Notes: a model not told the origin generated them from the sequence alone. A DNA stretch of 54,865 bases from Roseateles sp. (GCA_019232985.1 JAFAMW010000031.1:1-54865), one strand, 5' to 3'. Shown: positions 17,189 through 26,267, numbered from the stretch's first letter. Program-made: numbers and translations.

Positions 17189-18385
17189 ATGATGATGAAC
17201 GCACGAGTGCATCGGGTCGGTGGCTGGACCAGCCGGCTGATCGCGCTGGCGACGCTGGCATTGGGTCTGGCGGCGTCCCCCGCCGCATGGGCCGTCAACG
17301 ACCTGCCCGGCGGGCCCGCCGTCAACCAGATCGACCTGACGCCCGCGGCCACGCACATTGCCGAGGATCTGCATTGGTTGCACAACTACATGCTGATCAT
17401 CTGCCTGGTGATCTTCGTCGCCGTGTTCGGCGTGATGTTCTATTCGATCTTCAAGCACCGCAAATCCAAGGGCGCGGTGCCGGCGACTTTCCATGAAAGC
17501 CTCGCCGTCGAGATCGCCTGGACCGTCGTCCCCTTCGTCATCGTGATCTTCATGGCGCTGCCGGCGACGCGCGTGGTGGTGGCGATGAAGGACACGACCA
17601 ACGCCGACATCACCGTCAAGGTCACCGGCTACCAGTGGAAGTGGGGCTACGACTACATCAACGGCGAAGGCGAGGGCATCGGCTTCGTCTCGACGCTGGA
17701 CACCGCCCAGCGCGACTTCTCCGACAGCGGCAAGCCGCCCACGGCCGACGACTACCTCTTCAAGGTCGACAACCCGCTCGTGGTGCCCGTCGGCAAGAAG
17801 ATCCGCGTCATCACCACGGCCGACGACGTGATCCACTCGTGGTCCGTGCCGGCCTTCGGCGTCAAGCAGGACGCGATCCCCGGCTTCGTCCGCGACGCCT
17901 GGTTCAAGGCCGAGCGCATTGGCATCTTCTACGGCCAGTGCTCGGAGCTCTGCGGCAAGGAGCACGCCTACATGCCCATCCAGGTCAAGGTCGTCTCGGC
18001 CGAGGACTACACCAAGTGGGTGGCCGACCAGAAGAAGGCCATCGCTGCCAAGGCCGACGACCCGAACAAGGTCTGGGCGCTGGACGCGCTGATGGCGCGC
18101 GGCGAGAAGGTCTACACGGGCAACTGCGCCGTCTGCCACAAGCCGGACGGCAAGGGCGCCGGCCCGGTCAAGCCGCTCGACGCCTCGGCCGTCGTGCTCT
18201 CCGACAACCATCTCGAGCAGATCACCACCGTGCTCAACGGCCGGCTCGACAAGGGCATGCCTTCGTGGAAGGCCGTGCTCAACGACACCGACCTCGCCGC
18301 CGTGATCACCTACACCAAGAACAGCTGGTCCAACCACACGGGCCAGATCGTGCAGCCCGCCGAAGTGCTGGCCGCTCGCAAGTGA
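17189..18385 (+). CDS. coxB: Cytochrome c oxidase subunit II with fused cytochrome c domain
   Basis: Accepts electrons from cytochrome c and passes them to subunit I of the aa3-type oxidase. The 398-residue precursor has a signal peptide (cleavage near AWA-V, residue 35) and two membrane helices (~66-88 and ~106-126). The periplasmic cupredoxin domain has CuA ligands His216, Cys251, Cys255 and His259 (CSELCGKEH). A C-terminal cytochrome c domain has heme motif CAVCH (Cys313, Cys316, His317) and a likely axial Met in KGMPSW. The fused domain is usual in Burkholderiales. It heads the cox operon; coxA follows after 50 nt. Confidence 0.97.
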   Translation: MMMNARVHRVGGWTSRLIALATLALGLAASPAAWAVNDLPGGPAVNQIDLTPAATHIAEDLHWLHNYMLIICLVIFVAVFGVMFYSIFKHRKSKGAVPATFHESLAVEIAWTVVPFVIVIFMALPATRVVVAMKDTTNADITVKVTGYQWKWGYDYINGEGEGIGFVSTLDTAQRDFSDSGKPPTADDYLFKVDNPLVVPVGKKIRVITTADDVIHSWSVPAFGVKQDAIPGFVRDAWFKAERIGIFYGQCSELCGKEHAYMPIQVKVVSAEDYTKWVADQKKAIAAKADDPNKVWALDALMARGEKVYTGNCAVCHKPDGKGAGPVKPLDASAVVLSDNHLEQITTVLNGRLDKGMPSWKAVLNDTDLAAVITYTKNSWSNHTGQIVQPAEVLAARK

Positions 18386-18435
18386 TTGCAGCGTGACCTC
18401 CTGACCGGTCCAACGACAAGTTCCAAGGAAACGAG

Positions 18436-20070
18436 ATGAGCGCAGTGCTTGATCCCCACGGCCACGCTGATGGCCACGCGCACGACGACCACCACGACCA
18501 CCATGCCCCGACCGGCTGGCGGCGCTGGGTCTTCGCCACCAACCACAAGGACATCGGGACGCTGTACCTGCTGTTCTCGTTCACGATGCTGATGGTCGGC
18601 GGCGTGCTGGCGCTGTGCATCCGCGCCGAACTGGCGCAGCCGGGGCTGCAGTTCTTCAACCCGGAGATGTTCAACCAGTTCACCACGATGCACGGGCTCA
18701 TCATGGTGTTCGGCGCGATCATGCCGGCCTTCGTGGGCTTCGCGAACTGGATGGTGCCGCTGCAGGTCGGCGCCTCCGACATGGCCTTTGCTCGGATGAA
18801 CAACTTCAGCTTCTGGCTGCTGATCCCCGCCGCCGCGATGCTCGTGGGCAGCTTCTTCACGCCCGGCGGCGCGCCCGCCGCGGGCTGGACGCTCTACGCG
18901 CCGCTGACGCTGCAGATGGGCCCGTCGATGGACATGAGCATCTTCGCCATGCACATCATGGGCGCGAGCTCGATCATGGGCTCGATCAACATCATCGTGA
19001 CCATCCTGAACATGCGCGCGCCTGGCATGACGCTGATGAAGATGCCGCTGTTCTGCTGGACCTGGCTCATCACGGCCTACCTGCTGATCGCCGTGATGCC
19101 GGTGCTCGCCGGCGCCATCACGATGACGCTGACGGACCGCCACTTCGGCACCAGCTTCTTCAACCCGGCCGGCGGCGGCGACCCGGTGCTCTACCAGCAC
19201 GTGTTCTGGTTCTTCGGCCACCCCGAGGTCTACATCATGATCCTGCCGGCGTTCGGGATCATCAGCGCGATCGTGCCGGCCTTCGCGCGCAAGCGCCTGT
19301 TCGGCTACGCGTCGATGGTCTACGCGACCGCGTCGATCGCGATCCTGTCGTTCATCGTCTGGGCCCACCACATGTTCGCGACCGGCATGCCGGTCACGGG
19401 CCAGCTGTTCTTCATGTACGCGACCATGCTGATCGCGGTGCCGACGGGCGTGAAGGTCTTCAACTGGCTCGCGACGATGTGGCGCGGCTCGATGACCTTC
19501 GAGACGCCGATGCTGTTCGCGGTCGGATTCATCTTCGTGTTCACGATGGGCGGCTTCACGGGCCTGATCCTCGCGATGGCGCCGGTCGACATCGAGCTCC
19601 AGGACACCTATTACGTCGTCGCGCATTTCCACTACGTGCTCGTCGCGGGCTCGCTGTACGCGCTGTTTGCGGGCTTCTACTACTGGAGCCCGAAGTGGAC
19701 CGGCGTGATGTACAACGAGACGCGCGGCAAGATCCACTTCTGGTGGTCGCTGATCGCGTTCAACGTGACCTTCTTCCCGATGCACTTCCTCGGCCTCGCG
19801 GGCATGCCGCGGCGCTACGCCGACTACCCGGCGCAGTTCGCCGACTTCAACCTGCTCGTGTCGATCGGCGCCTTCTTCTTCGGTTTCGCCCAGGTCTACT
19901 TCTTCCTGTTCGTCGTGCTGCCGGTGATGCGCGGCAAGGGCGCGAAGGCGCCGCAGCGCCCCTGGGAGGGCGCCGAGGGCCTCGAGTGGGAGGTGCCGTC
20001 GCCGGCGCCGTTCCACACCTTCGAGGAGCCGCCCAAGCTCAACGCCGACGCGACGCGGGTGGTCGGATGA
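18436..20070 (+). CDS. coxA: Cytochrome c oxidase subunit I
   Basis: Catalytic subunit of the heme-copper oxidase; reduces O2 and pumps protons in the inner membrane. The 544-residue protein has about 12 membrane helices and the expected blocks: [14 protein letters not shown] (heme a ligand region), [17 protein letters not shown] (CuB His and cross-linked Tyr), WAHHMF (CuB ligands) and [11 protein letters not shown] (heme ligands). Residues 8-23 contain eight histidines, an unusual cytosolic tail. Alanine codon choice shifts within the gene at about 19.2 kb (see findings). Its stop overlaps the next start (ATGA). Confidence 0.98.
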   Translation: MSAVLDPHGHADGHAHDDHHDHHAPTGWRRWVFATNHKDIGTLYLLFSFTMLMVGGVLALCIRAELAQPGLQFFNPEMFNQFTTMHGLIMVFGAIMPAFVGFANWMVPLQVGASDMAFARMNNFSFWLLIPAAAMLVGSFFTPGGAPAAGWTLYAPLTLQMGPSMDMSIFAMHIMGASSIMGSINIIVTILNMRAPGMTLMKMPLFCWTWLITAYLLIAVMPVLAGAITMTLTDRHFGTSFFNPAGGGDPVLYQHVFWFFGHPEVYIMILPAFGIISAIVPAFARKRLFGYASMVYATASIAILSFIVWAHHMFATGMPVTGQLFFMYATMLIAVPTGVKVFNWLATMWRGSMTFETPMLFAVGFIFVFTMGGFTGLILAMAPVDIELQDTYYVVAHFHYVLVAGSLYALFAGFYYWSPKWTGVMYNETRGKIHFWWSLIAFNVTFFPMHFLGLAGMPRRYADYPAQFADFNLLVSIGAFFFGFAQVYFFLFVVLPVMRGKGAKAPQRPWEGAEGLEWEVPSPAPFHTFEEPPKLNADATRVVG

Positions 20071-20186
20071 GCGCCGGCATGAACGCGCAGGCCAAGGCCA
20101 ATCTGCGCCTCGCGCTGATCCTCGCGACGCTCGCGCTCGCCTTCGGCCTCGGCTTCGTCGCCAAGGTCGTGCTGTTCGGGGCCTGA
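20067..20186 (+). CDS. Small single-helix cytochrome oxidase accessory protein
   Basis: A 39-residue protein too short for most ORF cut-offs: a short polar N-terminus ([14 protein letters not shown]) followed by one hydrophobic helix (~residues 13-37). The ATG overlaps the coxA stop and the ctaG start follows 4 nt after its stop, so it is translationally embedded in the oxidase operon. Small proteins of this type between coxA and ctaG recur in Burkholderiales and are annotated as oxidase small assembly proteins. Its function is not established; a role in oxidase assembly is inferred from position. Confidence 0.75.
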   Translation: MSAGMNAQAKANLRLALILATLALAFGLGFVAKVVLFGA

Positions 20187-20190
20187 GCGG

Positions 20191-20829
20191 ATGTCTGAGC
20201 AGGACGCAGCCACGCCAGCGGCGCCGGAGCCCGGCGGGGCGGGCGCTGCCGCGACGACGACCAACCGGCACCTTGTCGCCAAGCTGCTCGGCATCGCCGT
20301 GCTGATGTTCGGCTTCGGCTACCTCGTGCTGCCCTGGGCCTACCGGGTCGCGTGCGAGGCGATCGGGCTCAACGTCGTCGCGCTGTCCGAGCAGGACGGC
20401 GACCGCGGCGCGGTGCTCGCGCGCAACAGCCGGGTCGACATGAGCCGCACCGTCGAGGTCGAGTTCGACGCGAACGCGAAGGGCGCGTGGAGCTTCCACC
20501 CCGAGGTCTCGCACCTGCGCGTGCACCCGGGCGAGGTCGCGACCGTGATGTACGAGTTCCGCAACGAGCAGCCGCGCACGATGTCGGCGCAGGCGATCGC
20601 GAGCTACGCGCCCATCCAAGCGAGCGCGCATTTCGTCAAGCTCGAGTGCTTCTGCTTCAACGAGTACACGCTCGCGCCCGGCGAGGCCAGGCGCTGGCCT
20701 GTGGTCTTCTACGTCGACGCCAAGCTGCCGCGCGAGGTCAAGACGATCACGCTGTCGTATACCTTCTTCGAGGTCGCCGGCAAGGACAAGGCCGTGGCGG
20801 TCGCGCCGGCCGGGGCGGGGCGCTCGTGA
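20191..20829 (+). CDS. ctaG: Cytochrome c oxidase assembly protein CtaG/Cox11
   Basis: Copper chaperone that delivers copper to the CuB site of subunit I. The 212-residue protein has a cytosolic N-terminus and one membrane helix (~residues 30-50). Its periplasmic immunoglobulin-like domain contains the copper-binding CFCF motif in KLECFCFNEYTL, together with HPGEVATVMYEFRNEQ and PVVFYVDAKLP, as expected for Cox11. Its stop overlaps the GTG of the DUF2970 gene. Confidence 0.96.
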   Translation: MSEQDAATPAAPEPGGAGAAATTTNRHLVAKLLGIAVLMFGFGYLVLPWAYRVACEAIGLNVVALSEQDGDRGAVLARNSRVDMSRTVEVEFDANAKGAWSFHPEVSHLRVHPGEVATVMYEFRNEQPRTMSAQAIASYAPIQASAHFVKLECFCFNEYTLAPGEARRWPVVFYVDAKLPREVKTITLSYTFFEVAGKDKAVAVAPAGAGRS

Positions 20830-21068
20830 CGCAGCCCGGCGACGACCTCGCCGAGGCCGCGCGCCGGCCGCTGTCGCTATGGCAGACGGCGCGCGCGGTG
20901 CTGTGGTCCTTCGTGGGCCTGCGCCGCGGCGCCGGCTACGAGGACGACGTGAAGCGGCTCAACCCGCTGCACGTGATCGTCGCGGGCGTGCTCGGCGCGG
21001 CGCTGTTCGTATTGCTGCTCGTGCTGCTCGTCCATTGGGTCGTCGGCAGCGGCGTGGCCAAGAGTTAG
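20826..21068 (+). CDS. DUF2970-type small membrane protein
   Basis: 80-residue protein with a polar N-terminal half (including SLWQTARAVLWSFVGLRRG, the DUF2970 core), a DDVKRLNPLHVI segment and one C-terminal helix (~residues 48-72). The start is GTG overlapping the ctaG stop. This family is commonly placed in Burkholderiales cox operons; its function is unknown and a role in oxidase assembly is inferred only from the operon. Confidence 0.82.
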   Translation: MTQPGDDLAEAARRPLSLWQTARAVLWSFVGLRRGAGYEDDVKRLNPLHVIVAGVLGAALFVLLLVLLVHWVVGSGVAKS

Positions 21069-21111
21069 TGGTTCCCAGAGATAGATAGCAACTGAGTTCG
21101 AGGAGACCAAG

Positions 21112-21996
21112 ATGTCGGCATCGACGACCCCGGGCAAGACGCCTTACTACTTTGTTCCCGCGCCCTCGCAGTACCCGGCGCTCGCGGCGCTGGGCCTGTT
21201 CTTCATGATCCTCGGCGCGGGCAACTGGGTCAACGGCGTCGACTGGGGCAAATGGTCGCTGCTCGGCGGCTTCCTCTGGCTCGCCTTCGTGCTCAAGTCA
21301 TGGTTCGGCACGGCGATCGGCGAGAGCGAGGGCGGCCTCTACGGCAAGCGCATCGACGCATCGTTCCGCTGGAGCATGGGCTGGTTCATCTTCTCGGAGG
21401 TGATGTTCTTCGGCGCGTTCTTCGGCGCGCTTTTCTGGTCGCGCGTGCACTCGGTGCCGAACCTCGGCAGCCTCGACAACCAGCTGCTGTGGCCCGACTT
21501 CAAGTCGCTGTGGCCGAGCCTGGGCCATGGCGTGACGGCCTCGCCGACGAACACCGTCGAGCCCTTCGGCACGATGGGCCCCTGGCCGATCCCGACGCTG
21601 AACACGGCGCTGCTGCTGAGCTCGGGCGTGACGCTGACGATCGCCCACCATGCGCTCGTCGCGGGACAGCGCGCGCGCACGATCGCGTTCATGTGGCTGA
21701 CGGTGCTGCTCGGCATCACCTTCCTCGGCTTCCAGGCCTTCGAGTACCACCACGCCTACACCGAGCTCAATCTCAAGCTCAGCTCGGGCATCTACGGCTC
21801 GACCTTCTTCATGCTGACCGGCTTTCACGGCTTCCACGTGTTCGTCGGCATGCTGATGCTGCTGTTCATCACGCTGCGCCTGATGAAGGGCCACTTCACG
21901 CCCGAGCGCCACTTCGGCTTCGAGGGCGCGGCCTGGTACTGGCACTTCGTCGACGTGGTCTGGCTCGGCCTCTACGTGGTGGTGTACTGGCTGTGA
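21112..21996 (+). CDS. ctaE: Cytochrome c oxidase subunit III
   Basis: 294-residue, seven-helix membrane subunit that stabilises subunit I and proton uptake. Family blocks include RWSMGWFIFSEVMFFGAFFGALFW, LLLSSGVTLTIAHHAL, FLGFQAFEYHHAY and TGFHGFHVFVGMLMLL, then GFEGAAWYWHFVDVVWLGLYVVVYW at the C-terminus. A GGAG-type ribosome site precedes the ATG. A strong hairpin follows the gene, so this is probably the end of the first cox transcript. Confidence 0.97.
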   Translation: MSASTTPGKTPYYFVPAPSQYPALAALGLFFMILGAGNWVNGVDWGKWSLLGGFLWLAFVLKSWFGTAIGESEGGLYGKRIDASFRWSMGWFIFSEVMFFGAFFGALFWSRVHSVPNLGSLDNQLLWPDFKSLWPSLGHGVTASPTNTVEPFGTMGPWPIPTLNTALLLSSGVTLTIAHHALVAGQRARTIAFMWLTVLLGITFLGFQAFEYHHAYTELNLKLSSGIYGSTFFMLTGFHGFHVFVGMLMLLFITLRLMKGHFTPERHFGFEGAAWYWHFVDVVWLGLYVVVYWL

Positions 21997-22007
21997 TGTG
22001 AGCCCCT

Positions 22008-22030
22008 CGCCCAGGCGCAAGGCCTGGGCG
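22008..22030. terminator. Strong hairpin between ctaE and the twin-membrane gene
   Basis: Perfect 9-bp inverted repeat CGCCCAGGC-GCAAG-GCCTGGGCG starting 12 nt after the ctaE stop and ending 18 nt before the stop of the leftward gene. The convergent setting and stem strength suggest a bidirectional terminator, although a U-tract is lacking. Confidence 0.55.
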
Positions 22031-22047
22031 GTCCCGGCGGCGTCGAG

Positions 22048-22254
22048 CTAGAGGCCCTTCGGCTGGATCCAGTCGAAGTGCCAGGCGAGCAGGATGAACA
22101 GGAACAGCCCGACCGAGACCGCGACGCGCAGCGCGAGCGCGCGCACCATGTTCGGCCCGCGCGTCTTCGCGTCGCCGTTGCGCAGCATGAACACGCCGGC
22201 CGCGACGAGCGCGCCGAGGATCGCGACAAAGGCGAGGGCGATGACGATCTGCAT
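22048..22254 (-). CDS. Twin-transmembrane protein (DUF2909 type)
   Basis: 68-residue protein with two hydrophobic helices (~residues 3-24 and ~42-62) joined by the short polar loop RNGDAKTRGPNMVRALALR, the layout of the DUF2909 family. It is the only leftward gene inside the cox block and diverges from the SURF1 gene 14 nt away. This gene is regularly found here in related genomes, so a link to oxidase assembly is likely, but no function is known. Confidence 0.82.
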   Translation of the reverse strand: MQIVIALAFVAILGALVAAGVFMLRNGDAKTRGPNMVRALALRVAVSVGLFLFILLAWHFDWIQPKGL

Positions 22255-22268
22255 GGTGGGCTTCGATT

Positions 22269-22973
22269 ATGGAGCGTGAGCGCCGGCGCCGCCTGATCGT
22301 TTTCGCGGCCGCGCTGGTCGGCACGCTGTTGACGGCGCGGCTCGGCGTCTGGCAGCTGCAGCGCGCGGCCGACAAGATCGCGAAGCAGCAGGCCGTTGAG
22401 ACGCAAGGCCGGCTGCCAGCCGTCGACGCCGCGGCGTTGGGGCCGGCGAGCGTGGACCGGCGCGTCGTGCTGCGCGGCCATTGGCTCGCCGCGCATACGG
22501 TGCTGCTCGACAACCGGCCGATGGGCGGCCGGCCGGGCTTTTACGTGCTCACGCCGCTGCAGCTCGAGGGCCGCGCCGACGCGGTCGTCGTCGAGCGCGG
22601 CTGGGTGCCGCGCAACCAGCTCGACCGCACGGCCGTGCCGCCGTTCGCGACGCCGACCGGGACCGTCGAGCTCGCGGGCCGCGTCGTCAAGGAGACTTCG
22701 CGGGTTTTCGAGCTCGCGCCGTCGCCGCCGGGTTCGATCCGGCAAAATCTCGACCATGCCGCGTTCGCGCGCGAGCTCGGTCTGCCGCTGCAGCCCGTCG
22801 CCGTGCTCGAGACCGACGCGGCCGCCGACGGGCTGCGGCGCGACTGGCCTGCGCCCGACCTGGGCCTGCAGATGCACTACGGCTACGCCGTCCAATGGTT
22901 CGCGCTGTCGGCGCTGATTCTGGGTCTTTATGTCTGGTTCCAACTCTTCAAGCCAAGCCGCCGAGCCCGTTGA
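22269..22973 (+). CDS. SURF1 family oxidase assembly protein
   Basis: 234-residue inner-membrane protein with helices at ~9-27 and ~207-226 flanking a periplasmic domain, the SURF1/Shy1 topology. It carries the diagnostic LGVWQLQRAADK, LLDNRPMGGRPGFYVLTPL and VVERGWVPRN blocks, then LQMHYGYAVQWFALSALIL. SURF1 proteins help insert heme a into subunit I. The last 44 nt overlap the next gene in another frame. Confidence 0.94.
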   Translation: MERERRRRLIVFAAALVGTLLTARLGVWQLQRAADKIAKQQAVETQGRLPAVDAAALGPASVDRRVVLRGHWLAAHTVLLDNRPMGGRPGFYVLTPLQLEGRADAVVVERGWVPRNQLDRTAVPPFATPTGTVELAGRVVKETSRVFELAPSPPGSIRQNLDHAAFARELGLPLQPVAVLETDAAADGLRRDWPAPDLGLQMHYGYAVQWFALSALILGLYVWFQLFKPSRRAR

Positions 22974-23595
22974 ACTGACGGTGCACAGCCTGCCGCGCGC
23001 GCTGCCGCGGCCGCGCGGGCGCTGGCAGCTCGCGCTCGTCGTCGCGGTCTGCGCGGCGCCGGTGCTCGCGTCCTACATCGCGTTCTACGGCCTCAGGCTC
23101 AGCGGCCGCGCCGAGGGCGAGCTCGTCGCCGCGCCGCCGCCGCTGCCCGCGCTCGCGTTGACCGACCTGCAGGGCCACGCCGTCGCGGCGACTTCGCTCA
23201 AGGGCCAGTGGCTGCTGACGGTCGTGCAGGGCGGCGCCTGCGACGCCGGCTGCGAGCGCCTGCTGTTCGCGCAACGCCAGCTGCGCACCATGCTCGGCCG
23301 CGACCGCGACCGCCTCGACAAGCTCTGGCTCGTGTCCGACGACGCGCCGCTGCGCCCCGAACTGCTCGCGGCCGTGAGCCAGGGCGTCGCGCCGACCATC
23401 CTGCGCGCGCCGCGCGCGGCGCTGCAGGCCTGGCTCGCGCCGGGCGGCGCCGACCTCGCGGGCTCGATCTACCTCGTCGACCCGCTCGGCCGCTACATGC
23501 TGCGCTGGCCCGCCGACATCGACCCGCTGCGGATCAAGAAGGACCTCGTGCGCCTGATGACGGCGAGCTCGGCCTGGGACCAGCCGGGCCGATGA
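22930..23595 (+). CDS. Membrane-anchored SCO/thioredoxin-like protein of the cox cluster
   Basis: 221-residue protein of unknown function with one helix (~32-54) and a periplasmic thioredoxin-like domain. The LTDLQGHAVAATSLKGQWLLTVVQGG stretch resembles the start of SCO domains and is followed by Cys104-Asp-Ala-Gly-Cys108. This is a CxxxC pair in the position where SCO proteins bind copper, but I see no SCO-type DHT histidine. It overlaps SURF1 by 44 nt and its own stop overlaps the ctaA start. The ATG at 22930 is preferred because it precedes the helix; an internal start would avoid the overlap but would shorten the cytosolic tail. Confidence 0.78.
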   Translation: MSGSNSSSQAAEPVELTVHSLPRALPRPRGRWQLALVVAVCAAPVLASYIAFYGLRLSGRAEGELVAAPPPLPALALTDLQGHAVAATSLKGQWLLTVVQGGACDAGCERLLFAQRQLRTMLGRDRDRLDKLWLVSDDAPLRPELLAAVSQGVAPTILRAPRAALQAWLAPGGADLAGSIYLVDPLGRYMLRWPADIDPLRIKKDLVRLMTASSAWDQPGR

Positions 23596-24737
23596 ACCCG
23601 ACCCCGGCCTCGTACGACCTGTCGCCGCTCGGCCAGGTCCTGCTGATCGGCGCGTTCGTCGCGACGCTGGGGCTGGCCTGGCTGTGGTCGCGCGGATTGC
23701 TGAAGCAGGGCGCGCGCGGCCGCGGCCACGACCGTCGCCGCCTGCTCGCCGCGCTGACCGTGCTCACGCTGTTCGTGACCTTCGACCTGATCGTGTTCGG
23801 CGCGTTCACGCGCCTGTCGGACTCTGGCCTCGGCTGTCCCGACTGGCCCGGCTGCTACGGCCAGGCGAGCCCGGTCGGCGCGCACGCGCAGATCGCCGAC
23901 GCCCAGGCCGCGATGCCGACCGGCCCGGTCACCCACGGCAAGGCCTGGGTCGAGATGGTCCACCGCTACCTCGCGACCGGCGTCGGCGGGCTGATCCTCG
24001 TGCTCGCGGGCCTGAGCCTCGCCTGGCGCCGCCACGGCATCGCGCCGTGGTGGGCGCTCGCGAGCCTCGTCGCGGTCTGCGTGCAGGGCGCGTTCGGCGC
24101 GCTGACGGTCACGATGAAGCTGTTCCCGGCCATCGTCACGACCCATCTCGCGCTGGGCCTGGGCCTGATGGTGCTGCTGGTCTGGCAGGCCGAGGCCCAC
24201 GCGCCGCAGCCGCTGCGGGCCGGCCCGGGGCTGCGCCGCGCGGCCGCGCTCGGGTTCGGCCTCGCCGTCGTCCAGGTCCTGCTCGGCGGCTGGGTCAGCA
24301 CGAACTACGCGGTGCTCGCGTGCAACGACTTCCCGGCCTGCCAGGTCGGCGCCTGGTGGCCCGAGGCCGACTTCGCCCATGGCTTCACGCTCTGGCGGCC
24401 GCTGGGCGGCGACGGCGCGGGCGGCCTGCTGAGCTTCGCCGGCCTGGTCGCGATCCACCTCGCGCATCGCTGTGGCGCGGCCGTCGTGACGCTCGCGCTG
24501 CTCGGCTTGAGCGCTGCGCTCGCGCGCGCCGGCGCGCGCGAATGGGCGCTGCGCCTGCTCGCCGTGCTCGCCTGGCAGCTCGCCAGCGGCGTCGCGACCG
24601 TGCTGCTCGCCTGGCCGCTCGCCGTCGCGCTCGCGCATACGGCGGGCGCGGCGATGCTCTTGATGCAGCTTGCGACGCTGCTCGCGCGGCTGCGCGCGGG
24701 CGCCGCTCCTTCTTCGTCCCCGAATTCGTTAACCTAG
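23592..24737 (+). CDS. ctaA: Heme A synthase
   Basis: Oxidises the C8 methyl of heme O to the formyl group of heme A. The 381-residue protein has about eight membrane helices in two four-helix halves. It contains the LTVLTLFVTFDLIVFGAFTRLSDSGLGCPDWPGCYG signature (cysteine pair in the first external loop), the heme-ligand EMVHRYLA and TTHLALGL histidines, and NDFPACQ in the second half. The ATG at 23592 overlaps the preceding stop; the longer upstream frame is a shadow. ctaB follows after 6 nt. Confidence 0.95.
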   Translation: MNPTPASYDLSPLGQVLLIGAFVATLGLAWLWSRGLLKQGARGRGHDRRRLLAALTVLTLFVTFDLIVFGAFTRLSDSGLGCPDWPGCYGQASPVGAHAQIADAQAAMPTGPVTHGKAWVEMVHRYLATGVGGLILVLAGLSLAWRRHGIAPWWALASLVAVCVQGAFGALTVTMKLFPAIVTTHLALGLGLMVLLVWQAEAHAPQPLRAGPGLRRAAALGFGLAVVQVLLGGWVSTNYAVLACNDFPACQVGAWWPEADFAHGFTLWRPLGGDGAGGLLSFAGLVAIHLAHRCGAAVVTLALLGLSAALARAGAREWALRLLAVLAWQLASGVATVLLAWPLAVALAHTAGAAMLLMQLATLLARLRAGAAPSSSPNSLT

Positions 24738-24743
24738 CGTCCC

Positions 24744-25634
24744 ATGTCTTCCCTGCCCCTGGTCACGATGCCGCGCTGGCGTCAGTTCTACCTGCTGACC
24801 AAGCCGCGCGTCGTGCAGCTGATCGTCTTCTGCGCCTTCATCGGCATGGCCCTGGCCGTGCCGGGCTGGCCCGCGCGCGAGCAATGGCCGCTGATCGTCG
24901 CGGCGACGGCAGGCATCTGGCTCGTCGCGGCCGCCGCGGCCGCGTTCAACTGCCTGGTCGAGCAGCATATCGACGCGCGCATGAAGCGCACCGCGTGGCG
25001 CCCGACCGCGAAGGGCGAGCTCGGCCGCGGCCAGACGCTCGCGTTCGCGGCCGTGCTGTGCGCGGCCGGCGCGGCGCTGCTGGGGTGCTGCGTGAACGCG
25101 CTGACGATGTGGCTGACGCTCGCAACCTTCGTCGGCTACGCGGTCGTCTACACGATGGTCCTCAAGCCGCTGACGCCGCAGAACATCGTGATCGGCGGCG
25201 CCTCGGGCGCGATGCCGCCCGTGCTCGGCTGGGCCGCGCTGCGCGGCGACGTCGGCTTCGAGGCCTGGCTGCTGTGCCTGATCATCTTCCTGTGGACGCC
25301 GCCGCATTTCTGGGCGCTCGCGCTGTACCGCCGCGACGACTACGCGCGCGCCGGCCTGCCGATGCTGCCGGTCACGCATGGCGAGGCGTACACGCGCCTG
25401 CAGATCCTGCTCTACACCTGGGCGCTGTTCGCGGCGACGCTGCTGCCCTTCCTGACCGGCATGAGCGGCTGGCTCTACCTGGCCGCGGCGCTCGTGCTCG
25501 GCCTGATGTTCTGCTGGCGCGCCTGGCAGCTCTGGCGCGCGTACTCCGACGCGCTCGCGCGCAAGACCTTCATGTTCTCGATCTGGCACCTGTCGCTGCT
25601 GTTCGCGGCGCTGCTCGTCGACCATTACCTTTGA
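24744..25634 (+). CDS. ctaB: Heme O synthase (protoheme IX farnesyltransferase)
   Basis: UbiA-family prenyltransferase adding a farnesyl group to protoheme IX. The 296-residue, multi-helix protein shows the prenyl-diphosphate motif [22 protein letters not shown], the [24 protein letters not shown] block and [26 protein letters not shown]. It directly precedes the SCO gene and feeds CtaA. Confidence 0.97.
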   Translation: MSSLPLVTMPRWRQFYLLTKPRVVQLIVFCAFIGMALAVPGWPAREQWPLIVAATAGIWLVAAAAAAFNCLVEQHIDARMKRTAWRPTAKGELGRGQTLAFAAVLCAAGAALLGCCVNALTMWLTLATFVGYAVVYTMVLKPLTPQNIVIGGASGAMPPVLGWAALRGDVGFEAWLLCLIIFLWTPPHFWALALYRRDDYARAGLPMLPVTHGEAYTRLQILLYTWALFAATLLPFLTGMSGWLYLAAALVLGLMFCWRAWQLWRAYSDALARKTFMFSIWHLSLLFAALLVDHYL

Positions 25635-25649
25635 GATGAGAGCCGCCGT

Positions 25650-26267
25650 ATGAAGCTCGACAAGCAGGCCGTGATCGGCCTCGCCCTCGCCGCCGCCGCG
25701 CTGCTCGCCGGGCTCGCCCTGTTCGTCGTCAACCACGGCCGCGGCTCGGACGCGAACTTCCGCGGCGCCGACGTGACCGGCGCGGGCTGGGGCCGCGGCT
25801 TCAAGCTGGGGGACGTCGACGGCCGCGAGCGCACGCTCGACGAGTTCCGCGGCAAGGTCGTCGTGCTGTTCTTCGGCTACACCCAATGCCCGGACGTGTG
25901 CCCGACGACGATGCTCGAGCTCGCCCAGCTCAAGCAGGCGCTCGGCCCGGACGGCGCGCGCGTGCAGGGCGTGTTCGTGACGGTCGACCCCGAGCGCGAC
26001 ACGGCCGCGCTGCTCAAGGCCTATGTCGCGAACTTCGACCCGAGCTTCGCCGCGCTGCGCGGCAGCGCCGAGGACACGCGCCATCTCGCCGACGAGTTCA
26101 AGGTCTATTACGCGAAGGTGCCGGGCAGCCAGCCCGGCAGCTACACGATGGACCACACGGCCGCGAGCTTCATCTTCGACCCGCAGGGCCGCTTGCGCGT
26201 GTTCGAGAAGTTCGGCAAGGGCGAGGAGCTCGCGGCCGACGTCAGGACGCTGCTCGACGGCCACTGA
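25650..26267 (+). CDS. SCO1/SenC family copper chaperone
   Basis: Membrane-anchored thioredoxin-fold protein that helps assemble the CuA site of subunit II. The 205-residue protein has an N-terminal helix (~8-28), the copper/redox pair Cys80 and Cys84 (GYTQCPDVCPTTM) and His169 in TMDHTAASFIF, all three copper ligands of SCO proteins, plus VFVTVDPERDT. It is the last gene of the cox block; the B12 leader begins 23 nt downstream. Confidence 0.95.
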   Translation: MKLDKQAVIGLALAAAALLAGLALFVVNHGRGSDANFRGADVTGAGWGRGFKLGDVDGRERTLDEFRGKVVVLFFGYTQCPDVCPTTMLELAQLKQALGPDGARVQGVFVTVDPERDTAALLKAYVANFDPSFAALRGSAEDTRHLADEFKVYYAKVPGSQPGSYTMDHTAASFIFDPQGRLRVFEKFGKGEELAADVRTLLDGH

